Source: Winogradskya consettensis (lineage in GTDB: Bacteria; Actinomycetota; Actinomycetes; Mycobacteriales; Micromonosporaceae). From it: 64,000 bases of DNA. The stretch is taken from positions 1 to 64,000 of the forward strand of contig NZ_BOQP01000007.1 in NCBI RefSeq assembly GCF_018332715.1. The letters are read 5' to 3'. A model generated the notes under the pieces. It was not told where the DNA came from. It ran no database searches and was given only the letters and a program-made list of their open reading frames with translations. This document shows, in pieces, positions 57,384-64,000 of the stretch. The stretch's first letter is position 1, and every line of letters starts with the position of its first letter. The translations under genes and the position numbers were made by a program.

Positions 57384-57410
57384 CCCTGCCGCGGGAGCCT
57401 CTTCAGCCCG

Positions 57411-58199
57411 CTACGCCGGGTTCCCGGTGATGCCGTCCAGGACGGTGGTCAGGGTGCGGTTGAAGGTTTCCTCCGCGTCCAGGTGGCTGCCGTCGACGAC
57501 CAGCCGGGCGATCGTAGGATAGCGGCCCGTCGTGAACATGCGGGTGAGATAGGGGCCGAGCCCGGCCTGGAACGCGGGCACGTCGGTGCCGGTGGCACGG
57601 GCGGTGCGGCGCTCGGTGACCTCCCTGCGAAGGACTCCGATGAGGAACGAGTTGAGCGCACCGGCAGTTCGCTGCAGGTCGTCGATGTCGTGCACGGCGG
57701 GGGCCTGGCTGAGCGCCGCCGCGTTCAACTCCCCCACGGCCAGCGTGTGTGGTCCCAGGTGCGGCCGTCCGCCGAGCAGGTCGGCGAACCATTCATGCTC
57801 CAGAGCAGCGACCCGGGTCGCCCGCGCGACGGCCAGCACGGTCGCACGCCACCCGGCCTGCCGTCCGCCCGCCTCGGCCGGCTGCCCGCCCGCCTCGGCC
57901 GGCTGCCCGCCCGGCTCGGCGGTGTGGGTGCTGGACTCGGCGATCTGGGCGTAGACCTCGTCGACCATCAGATCGAGCAGTTCGGCCCTGTTGGTCACGT
58001 AGTCGTAGAGCCGCATCGGGCCGACGCCGAGCTCCTTGGCGATCTTGCGAACCGACAGTCCGTCGAGGCCCTGCTCGTCGGCCAGCCGGATCGCCACGGC
58101 GACGATCTTCGCCCGGCTCAACGGAACCGGCGCTGCCCGCGGCTGCGGCTCGGGGCGTTCCCAAATGGCGAGGGGTTCGCTACCGTACGGTGTATCCAC
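57411..58199 (-). CDS. TetR-family regulator (TetR_C-type), probable leaderless
   Basis: 262 aa. HTH at about 28-75 (SRAKIVAVAIRLADEQGL..., SVRKIAKELGVGPMRLYDYV) and a tetracycline-repressor-like C-terminal domain. A linker (about 98-120) holds a tandem AEAGGQP repeat. Start: the likely GTG (58199) gives the family-like N-terminus with IWERPEP, and lies in the centre of a 36-bp palindrome shared with the divergent monooxygenase gene, so the message is probably leaderless and autorepressed. The frame stays open to 58604 but would read through the operator and the monooxygenase gene. It likely controls that monooxygenase. Confidence 0.85.
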   Translation of the reverse strand: MDTPYGSEPLAIWERPEPQPRAAPVPLSRAKIVAVAIRLADEQGLDGLSVRKIAKELGVGPMRLYDYVTNRAELLDLMVDEVYAQIAESSTHTAEPGGQPAEAGGQPAEAGGRQAGWRATVLAVARATRVAALEHEWFADLLGGRPHLGPHTLAVGELNAAALSQAPAVHDIDDLQRTAGALNSFLIGVLRREVTERRTARATGTDVPAFQAGLGPYLTRMFTTGRYPTIARLVVDGSHLDAEETFNRTLTTVLDGITGNPA

Positions 58200-58216
58200 A
58201 GATACAGCGTACGGTA
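58181..58216. promoter_or_regulatory. TetR operator between tetR and FAD monooxygenase genes
   Basis: TACCGTACGGTGTATC (58181-58196) and GATACAGCGTACGGTA (58201-58216) are 16-bp arms with one mismatch around 4 bp. The site ends 11 bp before the monooxygenase ATG and contains the proposed tetR GTG. Confidence 0.8.
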
Positions 58217-58227
58217 AGGAGATCGGA

Positions 58228-59352
58228 ATGCATATCGCAATCGCCGGTGGTGGCGTCGGCGGGCTGACGCTGGCACGGATTCTGCATCGGCACGGGATCA
58301 ATGCGGTGGTGTACGAGCGCGAGGCGAGCCGGGCAGCGCGATGGCAGGGCGGCATGCTCGACCTGCACCCGGAGTCCGGGCAGCGCGCACTGGCCGAGGC
58401 GGGTCTCGCCGACGGCTTCCGCTCCGAGGCACGACCCGAGGGCGAGGAACATCGCATCCTCGACCCGGCCGGACGCACCCTCGTGCACCACGTCCCGGCT
58501 CCCGGCTCGTTCTCCGGACGTCCCGAGATCGACCGCCGCGCCCTGCGCGACCTCCTGCTCGACTCCCTCCCCGGCGACACGGTCGCCTGGGGGCAGCGGA
58601 TCATCGCGGCGGCCCCGCGACCCGGCGGAGGCTGGGAGCTGACGTTCGACGACGGTCACCGCACCGGCTGCGACATCCTCGTCGGCGCGGACGGCGCCCG
58701 CTCAGTGGTGCGGCCGCTACTCACCGACGTCGCGCTCTCCCCCGTGTCGACAATCGTGGAGCTGGGAATCGGTGACGTCGACCAGCGCCATCCGGACCTC
58801 GCCGACCTGGTCGGCCCCGGAAACCTGTGGTGCGTCGGCGTCAATCAGATCCTGTCAGCACAACGTCTCGGCGACGGCAGCCTCCGCGTCGGCATCTCAC
58901 TGCGTGCCACCGATCGCCCGCTCGACCGATACCGCGACAAACCTTCGCTGCTCGCCCTCTTCGACGGCTGGGATCCCCGCCTCACCGCACTCATCGAAGC
59001 CGCCGACAACACGCCGACACCGCGAAGAATCGAAACAATGCCCACGGGTACGCGCTGGTCCGGCCGTCCCGGCGTCACCCTCATCGGCGACGCCGCACAC
59101 CTCCTCCCCCCGGTGGGCGAGGGCGCCAACCAGGCCATGCTCGACGCCGCCGAACTCGCCGGTGAACTCGCCACCCACCCCACCGACCCGGACGCGGCCA
59201 TCCACGCGTATGAGGAGGCCATGTTCACCAGAATCCGCCCGGTAGCCGAGATGTCCGCACGGATCCAAGCCATGATGCTGTCCCCCACCGCCGCCCAGGA
59301 CCTCGTCCGCTTCTTCACCCCCCGCCCCAAGCAACCGGCCCCTGCAGCCTGA
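58228..59352 (+). CDS. FAD-dependent monooxygenase, TetX/PHBH-like
   Basis: 374 aa. FAD-binding GGGVGG in IAIAGGGVGGLTLARIL at the N-terminus, Glu at the end of strand 2 (VVYEREAS), DG motif (ILVGADGARSVVRPLL) and GD motif (LIGDAAHLLPPVGEGAN). This group includes TetX-type drug-inactivating and natural-product hydroxylating flavoenzymes. AAGGAG lies 6 nt before the ATG. It is divergent from a TetR regulator with which it shares an operator, the arrangement of an inducible detoxification gene. It converges with the citrate synthase gene at 59412. Confidence 0.9.
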   Translation: MHIAIAGGGVGGLTLARILHRHGINAVVYEREASRAARWQGGMLDLHPESGQRALAEAGLADGFRSEARPEGEEHRILDPAGRTLVHHVPAPGSFSGRPEIDRRALRDLLLDSLPGDTVAWGQRIIAAAPRPGGGWELTFDDGHRTGCDILVGADGARSVVRPLLTDVALSPVSTIVELGIGDVDQRHPDLADLVGPGNLWCVGVNQILSAQRLGDGSLRVGISLRATDRPLDRYRDKPSLLALFDGWDPRLTALIEAADNTPTPRRIETMPTGTRWSGRPGVTLIGDAAHLLPPVGEGANQAMLDAAELAGELATHPTDPDAAIHAYEEAMFTRIRPVAEMSARIQAMMLSPTAAQDLVRFFTPRPKQPAPAA

Positions 59353-59411
59353 GAACCCACCAGCGTTGACGGGCGACGGGCTTGCGCGCATCCACCCCTG
59401 TGGACCGGAAG

Positions 59412-60608
59412 TCAGCCGGCTTGCTGCTGGTACTGACCGTTGGGGCGGAAGCGGCCGGGCTTGTTCTCGTACTCCTCCAGCGCGTGCGCGAGCCACCCCG
59501 CCGTGCGCGCGATGGCGAAGATCGCCTCGCCGGCGCCGTCGTTCATGTCGTGGAGCAGGGCGAACGCGGCCAGCGCGAAGTCGATGTTCGGCTTGATCCC
59601 CGAGCGTTGCGTCATCGCGTCCGCGACCCCGGCGATGACGTCATGAGCGGAGCGCGACGCTGCTGGTAGCCGGGCCAGAATGTCGAGCAGGGTGGCCGCG
59701 CGGGGGTCGCCGCCGGGGTACAGCGGATGACCGAAACCGGGCACCGTGCCTGCGGTGCGGAGGCGGTCGGAGATCGTGCCGACGGGGTCCGCCGTACGCA
59801 CCGCGGTGTTGAGCAGTTCGATCACCTGGGTGCTGGCCGCGCCGTGCAGGGGGCCGTCGAGAGCGGCGAGGCCGGCACCGACGACGGCGTACGGGTGGGC
59901 GCGCGTGGACGCCGCGACCCGGGCGGCGAAGGTCGAGGCGGCGAGGTCGTGATCGGCGAGCAGGATCAGTGCGCTGTTCAGCGCGGCGATGCGGGCGGGT
60001 GTCGGCTTGAGGGTGGTGAGCCTGCTCCACAACTCGGCTGCGGTCGTTCCTTCGACCGCGAACGCGCGCCGCGGCAGCGCGGACACCATGGTGCTGATGA
60101 TCGTCCGGCCGGTCGTGGCCACGGCGGCGGCTGAGGTGTCGAACCGGAGGCGGTCCGCGGCGGCGATGGCTGCGACGATGACCCGTAGCCGGTCGGTCAG
60201 CCGGGCCTGCGGCGGCAGGGGTGCGGTGACGGCTTCGGCCAGTTCCCGCAGGGCCGGGTCGGGATCGAACCGGAAGTCCTCCAGCTCCCCGGTCCAGAGC
60301 AGGGTGACCACCGATTCGTACGACGCTGTGCGCGCCAGGATGCATGCGTCGTGACCGCGGTAATGTAGATGCCCGTCCGCGATGAGCGTGATGCCCGTGT
60401 GGATGGACGTCGCCTCGGTGCCGGGCACAGTCGGCCGCCGGTCGGCGCCGAACGCGGTGACATCAGCCTCGGCGAACAGGCTCTCCTTACCGCTCCCGTT
60501 GCGCCGCCGGACCAGCAACCCCCGGCTGACGTACGCATACACGGTCGCCTTCTTGACGCCCAGCCGCCGGGCCACCTCGTCGGTCGTGAGCAGACGTCCA
60601 TCAGTCAT
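59412..60608 (-). CDS. Citrate synthase-like protein with N-terminal MerR/excisionase-type HTH
   Basis: 398 aa. Residues 1-55 are a helix-turn-helix of the MerR/excisionase group (LLTTDEVARRLGVKKATVYA then YVSRGLLVRR). The rest is a citrate synthase: catalytic His in GPLHG, His in GFGHPLY and Asp in IKPNIDFAL are all present. The joined HTH suggests a metabolic enzyme that also binds DNA. GAGGA is 7 nt before the ATG. It is divergent from a second citrate synthase gene, with a 7-bp-arm inverted repeat between them that it may bind. Substrate could be oxaloacetate plus acetyl- or propionyl-CoA. Confidence 0.88.
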   Translation of the reverse strand: MTDGRLLTTDEVARRLGVKKATVYAYVSRGLLVRRRNGSGKESLFAEADVTAFGADRRPTVPGTEATSIHTGITLIADGHLHYRGHDACILARTASYESVVTLLWTGELEDFRFDPDPALRELAEAVTAPLPPQARLTDRLRVIVAAIAAADRLRFDTSAAAVATTGRTIISTMVSALPRRAFAVEGTTAAELWSRLTTLKPTPARIAALNSALILLADHDLAASTFAARVAASTRAHPYAVVGAGLAALDGPLHGAASTQVIELLNTAVRTADPVGTISDRLRTAGTVPGFGHPLYPGGDPRAATLLDILARLPAASRSAHDVIAGVADAMTQRSGIKPNIDFALAAFALLHDMNDGAGEAIFAIARTAGWLAHALEEYENKPGRFRPNGQYQQQAG

Positions 60609-60622
60609 GTGGACATCCTCTC

Positions 60623-60641
60623 ATGTTGACTGGATCAACAT
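60623..60641. promoter_or_regulatory. Candidate operator between divergent citrate synthase genes
   Basis: ATGTTGA (60623-60629) and TCAACAT (60635-60641) are perfect 7-bp arms with a 5-bp spacer in the 68-bp gap between the two citrate synthase genes. GTTGA-type half-sites recur just downstream (GGTTGAT). The HTH-bearing enzyme is the obvious candidate binder. Confidence 0.5.
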
Positions 60642-60676
60642 TGACAGGTTGATTTTGCCGGAGCGACATTGATTCC

Positions 60677-61897
60677 ATGCTGACCGTGAAACCGGGCCTC
60701 GCGGACGTTGTGGCCTTCGAGACCCAGATCGCCGAGCCGGACCGCGACGGCGGATCACTGAGATACCGCGGAATCAACGTCGAGGAGCTGGTCGGCCGGG
60801 CCACCTTCGCCGACGTGTGGGGCCTGCTGGTCGACGGCGACTTCGACCGCGAACTCGCCGCCGCCGAACCCCTCGCACTGCCGGTACATTCCGGTGACAT
60901 TCGCGCCGACATCCAGGCCGCCACGGCCCTGCTGGCACCGACGTGGGGCCTGCGGCCACTGATCGACATCGACGAGGCGCAGGCCCGGGACGACCTCGCA
61001 CGCACCTCGGCCATGATGCTGTCGTTCGTGGCACAGGCGGCAAGAAACATGACCGTCTCCCAGGCAGCGCAAGGCACAGCCGGCTCACGAACCACGCGAG
61101 GCGCGGCCGCTTCCCAAACAGCGGGAGGTGCCGTCGCCTCGAGGGGCGCGGCCGCTTCGCAGGCGGCGCTGGGCGCTGCCGTCCCGCAGGCCCGGGTCGA
61201 CGAGGGCCGCTCGGCCACCGAACGGTTCATGATCCAGTGGCAGGGAGATCCGGACCCACGCCATGTGGCGGCGATCGACCGGTACTGGGTCTGCGCGGCG
61301 GAGCACGGCATGAACGCATCAACGTTCACGGCCCGGGTCGTGGCCAGCACAGGAGCGGACGTGGCCGCTGCGCTGTCCGGGGCAGTCGGCTCCATGTCCG
61401 GCCCGCTGCACGGCGGCGCCCCGGCGCGGGCACTCGGCATGGTCGAGGCCGTCGAGCGCACCGGCGACGCCCGCGGCTACGTCCGCCAGGTCCTCGACAG
61501 CGGCAAGCGCCTGATGGGCTTCGGCCACCCGATCTACCGCGCACAGGACCCCCGCGCCCGAATCCTGCGCGCAGCCGCCAAGGAACTGGGCGCCCCACGC
61601 TACGAAGCCGCCCTCGAACTGGAAGCCGCCGCCCTGTCCGAGCTACGCGAACGCAAACCCGACCGGGTCCTCGAAACCAACGTCGAGTTCTGGGCCGCCG
61701 TCGTCCTGGACTTCGCCGGCGTACCCGCGGAACTGTTCACACCCCTCTTCACCTGCGCACGAACGGCAGGCTGGAGCGCCCACATCATCGAGCAGAAGCG
61801 CCTCGCAAAAATCATCCGCCCCTCCGCGGTGTACACCGGCCCCGCCGGCCGCACCCCGACCGAGGTCTCGGGCTGGTCCCGCATCACCGCTCGCTGA
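60677..61897 (+). CDS. Citrate synthase paralogue (citrate/methylcitrate synthase family)
   Basis: 406 aa. Catalytic motifs GPLHGGAP and GFGHPIY carry both His; the third position is Glu (ETNVEFWAA) where Asp is usual, as in several actinobacterial type-2 enzymes. Between about residues 118 and 172 lies a low-complexity Ala/Ser/Gly/Arg insert made of AAASQ-like repeats at a surface loop of the fold. ATG 60677 has no good Shine-Dalgarno. It is divergent from the HTH-fused citrate synthase. A methylcitrate or citrate role cannot be separated by sequence. Confidence 0.88.
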   Translation: MLTVKPGLADVVAFETQIAEPDRDGGSLRYRGINVEELVGRATFADVWGLLVDGDFDRELAAAEPLALPVHSGDIRADIQAATALLAPTWGLRPLIDIDEAQARDDLARTSAMMLSFVAQAARNMTVSQAAQGTAGSRTTRGAAASQTAGGAVASRGAAASQAALGAAVPQARVDEGRSATERFMIQWQGDPDPRHVAAIDRYWVCAAEHGMNASTFTARVVASTGADVAAALSGAVGSMSGPLHGGAPARALGMVEAVERTGDARGYVRQVLDSGKRLMGFGHPIYRAQDPRARILRAAAKELGAPRYEAALELEAAALSELRERKPDRVLETNVEFWAAVVLDFAGVPAELFTPLFTCARTAGWSAHIIEQKRLAKIIRPSAVYTGPAGRTPTEVSGWSRITAR

Positions 61898-62075
61898 CCC
61901 CGCCCGCCATCATCACGACCGCCGCCGCCAGTTGCCGGCAGCGCTACAAACCGGCGAGCCCCTCGAATGCCTGCTCAACGAGCTCATCGGCGCGGAACCG
62001 GCCGACGGGTACGCACAGAGGCTTCCCGCCGGCCGGATACTCAAGCGCGGCCCGGGGTTCCGTGGCCGCGCCGGA

Positions 62076-62693
62076 TCACGAAGGAGCGCCGCCCCGGATC
62101 ACGAAGAAGCTGAAGTCTTCGCGGGCCTTGGCGTCGACGGGCAGCGGCAACTGGATCCGTCCGGAGCTGACCAAGCCGCGCACGACGGGACGGCTGAGCC
62201 CGAACCCCGCCGTGAGCAGGTTCTCGACCCGGACGGGTGCCGGGAGTTCGAACCGGACGACGACCTCGAATGATGCCGGGTCCGCGCCGGTGAGGTCGTA
62301 GAACGGCATGTCGGTCTCCAGTTCCCAGGTGCCGGTCCAGTCGAGCCGGTACGCGGACCTGGCGGCAAGCATCGTGTCCATGGTCAGCTCGCGCACCATG
62401 GCCGGATCATTGTTCTCGAACATCAGGAGGCGATCGTGGTCGAGTGCTTTCACGTTGATGCGTTCGTGGACGGGGATTTTCGACGTACGGTCGCACAGGT
62501 CGCAGCCGATGAGCAGCCAGACGTCGAGGAGTTTGCCGTTGGCGTTGACGCGGATCTTGCCGGTGGGGCGGTGCAGGTTGGACCTGCACACCACGCAGGC
62601 TTTGACGATGGCGGGCAGGCCGAGTTCCCGGACGACCCACAGGGCTTTGCGGTCGATGCCGGCCGGCATCGGGGCATGGTGATGACTGTTCAT
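62076..62693 (-). CDS. DUF1062 family protein
   Basis: 205 aa. Signature region about 20-90: C-x-x-C (KACVVCRSNL), KIRVNANGKLLDVWLLIGCD with a second C-x-x-C (GCDLCDRTSK), as in DUF1062, suggesting a zinc-ribbon-like site. The C-terminus has RFELPAPVRVENLLTAGFGL, an S4-like or RNA-binding-style segment (SRPVVRGLVSSGRIQL). Function unknown. Start uncertain: ATG 62693 chosen; TTG 62711 and an internal ATG are possible. It stands alone, with 178 bp of empty sequence downstream (61898-62075). Confidence 0.8.
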   Translation of the reverse strand: MNSHHHAPMPAGIDRKALWVVRELGLPAIVKACVVCRSNLHRPTGKIRVNANGKLLDVWLLIGCDLCDRTSKIPVHERINVKALDHDRLLMFENNDPAMVRELTMDTMLAARSAYRLDWTGTWELETDMPFYDLTGADPASFEVVVRFELPAPVRVENLLTAGFGLSRPVVRGLVSSGRIQLPLPVDAKAREDFSFFVIRGGAPS

Positions 62694-63006
62694 GGCTATG
62701 ACGGGTTCCAAAGGTGACGGGGAGGCGCAGCGGCGCTGACTCCCGGGTCCGGTGGCAGACGAACCGGCGCCTGCATCGGAGCACGCCGGTGGGCGCGACG
62801 CCGAGGATCACGTCGCGCATGGGGGAAGCCCGCACCGATCAGAAGGTGCGGGCTCTCTGCGGCACGCCGGAGCGAGACGGGGAGTTACTCAACCCGTCTT
62901 CGTCCCGCACGTGCGTCACTACCTACCGACCCATGCGCGCCATACTGTTCAAACAGCGGCAGGCGGGCAACCGAATTTAGAGGGCGACGCCGCAGGGGCG
63001 ACTGGA
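62694..63006. other. Intergenic stretch between DUF1062 and the repeat array
   Basis: I see no gene with a ribosome-binding site here. It holds one strong hairpin (62827-62854) and, near 62945-62975, a minus-strand frame reading LPLFEQYG, which resembles the sulfotransferase C-terminus (LPLLHRYG) and the 47-bp repeat product (LPLLYRHG), probably a decayed older copy. Confidence 0.6.
62827..62854 (-). terminator. Intrinsic-type terminator hairpin
   Basis: AGCCCGCACC and GGTGCGGGCT are perfect 10-bp arms with an 8-nt loop. It lies downstream of the leftward sulfotransferase gene and its repeat array, and upstream of the DUF1062 gene. No T-run follows, as is common in high-GC actinobacteria. 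Confidence 0.65.
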
Positions 63007-63194
63007 CAACCGGCTTCACCGTCGAGAGCAAAGCCATGGCGGTACAGCAACGGCAACCGGCTTCACCGTCGAGAGCAAAGCCATGGCGGTACAGCAACGG
63101 CAACCGGCTTCACCGTCGAGAGCAAAGCCATGGCGGTACAGCAACGGCAACCGGTTTCAGCGTCGAGGGGTGTAGCCGTAGCGGTGCAGCAGCG
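63007..63194. repeat. 47-bp tandem array derived from the sulfotransferase 3' end
   Basis: Units start at 63007, 63054, 63101 and 63148. Units 1-3 are essentially identical (beginning CAACCGGCTTCACCGTCGAG); unit 4 is diverged and covers the last codons and stop of the sulfotransferase gene. On the minus strand the units encode LPLLYRHGFALDGEAG, against LPLLHRYGYTPRR at the true end. A 47-bp period shifts frame each time and there are no spacers. Confidence 0.9.
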
Positions 63195-64000
63195 GCAGCG
63201 AGATCGCCGTACTGACAGCACGCGGGCGCCATGGCTGGTGTGCCTGCCAGGCGTTATCGGCGCTCAGGGTTACCGGGCCGGTCCGGAACCTGCTCGGGTT
63301 GCCGGAGACCGTGTGGTTGATGTTCAGCCGGACAGAGGCGTCATTCTCGAACGGCCCGGGTGCGGCGGCCAACCCGACCAGGCCCAGCAGTGACTCCACC
63401 ATGTCGCGTGGTGCGGCGACGAAGTCCTCGTAGCGGATGCGCTGGGCGCGGCCCGCGAACCTGCCCCGGGCCAGGCTTTCGATCAGCAGGTTCCAGGTCA
63501 GCCAGTTGGTGCTGCTCTCGGCTGCCCCGTGTGCCGCCATCGTCCGCGCGACGGCGACATCGGGGAGATCTTTGGGACGCATCCACGAGTACGCCACCGC
63601 GCGCGGGTCCCGCACCATGTGCACCAGATAGGACTCGACCTCGGGCATCTGGGCGAGCACCGCTGCCCCTGAGGGCACCTTGGACGAGTCGACGATCAGG
63701 TCGGCGCCGGTGACGGTGTGGATGGCGGCGTACAACCGGTACATCTCGTCTCGGTAGTCGAGTTGCTCGCCGGTCAGCTCGGCACGCGACAGCCGCCAGG
63801 TGTCGCGCACGCGGGCGACCCTGCGTTGCAGTGCCGCCGTACGTTTGGGTCGCAGCGTGCGGCCCGCGTAGGCGACGTCGAGGATGTCGCGCCACGTCCG
63901 GCAGAGACGCAGGCCGGCGCCGCAACCGCAGATGCGGCCCTGGTTGAGGCCCCGGCGCCACAGGTAGAACAGCTCACCGGTGGTGAAGACCGGGCCGTAC
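63157..64000 (-). CDS. Sulfotransferase family protein, 5' end beyond the window
   Basis: At least 281 aa, open at the right edge, so the N-terminal PAPS-binding P-loop is missing from view. Visible features: GELFYLWRRGLNQGRICGCG near the edge (typical sulfotransferase segment with paired Cys), then LIVDSSKVPSG, the 3'-phosphate-binding region YLVHMVRDPRAVAYSWMR, and RIRYEDFVAAPRDMVESLL. It probably sulfonates a small molecule or glycolipid with PAPS. Its last 13 codons lie in the fourth unit of a 47-bp array, so its C-terminus has been reshaped by tandem duplication. GTG 63810 is internal; the frame continues upstream without a stop. Confidence 0.88.
   Translation of the reverse strand, partial: YGPVFTTGELFYLWRRGLNQGRICGCGAGLRLCRTWRDILDVAYAGRTLRPKRTAALQRRVARVRDTWRLSRAELTGEQLDYRDEMYRLYAAIHTVTGADLIVDSSKVPSGAAVLAQMPEVESYLVHMVRDPRAVAYSWMRPKDLPDVAVARTMAAHGAAESSTNWLTWNLLIESLARGRFAGRAQRIRYEDFVAAPRDMVESLLGLVGLAAAPGPFENDASVRLNINHTVSGNPSRFRTGPVTLSADNAWQAHQPWRPRAVSTAISLPLLHRYGYTPRR

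Noticed and set aside
63007..63194. Possible CRISPR array
   Set aside because: The 47-bp units are head-to-tail with no unique spacers and no cas genes nearby.
62752..63393. Rightward 213-aa ORF through the 47-bp array
   Set aside because: It has no ribosome-binding site, runs antisense into the sulfotransferase and consists largely of repeat translation.

Overview
This is a very high-GC chromosomal window from a filamentous actinomycete. The SARP/NB-ARC regulator, SigE-family sigma factor, WXG100-like proteins, hybrid NRPS-PKS and TTA codons all fit, and a Micromonosporaceae/Actinoplanes-like origin is my inference. I saw no tRNA, rRNA, CRISPR array or intact transposase.

Left part (1-12.8 kb): a lipoprotein, a membrane-anchored anti-sigma-like protein and a SigE-family sigma factor form a leftward set. 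A DedA protein follows. Next is a NUDIX/NrtR-type regulator whose promoter, together with the adjacent divergent promoter (46-aa secreted peptide / two-TM membrane protein), carries three matching 20-bp operators. Then come a large SARP-NB-ARC-TPR regulator preceded by 11-bp-spaced direct repeats, a WXG100-like pair, a 168-bp MITE-like palindrome, and small membrane and hypothetical proteins.

Centre (12.9-28.4 kb): one 14.2-kb gene encodes a 4,730-aa megasynthase, preceded by an MFS exporter. The order is acyl-AMP ligase, KR, ACP, KS, AT, ACP, aminotransferase, luciferase-like monooxygenase, C, A, PCP, C. The logic predicts an alpha-hydroxy-beta-amino acyl chain joined to an amino acid, as in microginin- or bestatin-type aminopeptidase inhibitors, with no thioesterase. 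Two TTA codons suggest bldA dependence.

Middle right (28.4-44 kb): a 1,631-aa kinase-ATPase-GAF-diguanylate cyclase, an LRV/HEAT repeat protein, a Tat-type beta-lactamase-fold lipoprotein, a divergent TetR/DHA2 exporter pair, an SDR with twin operators, an orphan barstar-domain protein, a GT4 glycosyltransferase and a GH92 mannosidase that lacks a canonical start codon.

Sugar operon (44.1-56.7 kb): eleven tightly overlapping leftward genes encode a CUT2 ABC importer and a complete non-phosphorylative L-fucose-type pathway: AKR dehydrogenase, lactonase, fuconate dehydratase, keto-deoxy-fuconate dehydrogenase and diketo-acid hydrolase. The operon also holds a second enolase-superfamily enzyme and, unexpectedly, an aldehyde:ferredoxin oxidoreductase (tungsten/molybdopterin) homologue. 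A divergent GntR/FCD regulator and a perfect palindrome probably control it.

Right end (56.7-64 kb): a PCD-VOC fusion, a divergent TetR/FAD-monooxygenase pair sharing a 36-bp operator, a divergent pair of citrate synthase paralogues (one with an N-terminal HTH), a DUF1062 protein, and a partial sulfotransferase whose 3' end has been amplified into a 47-bp tandem array.
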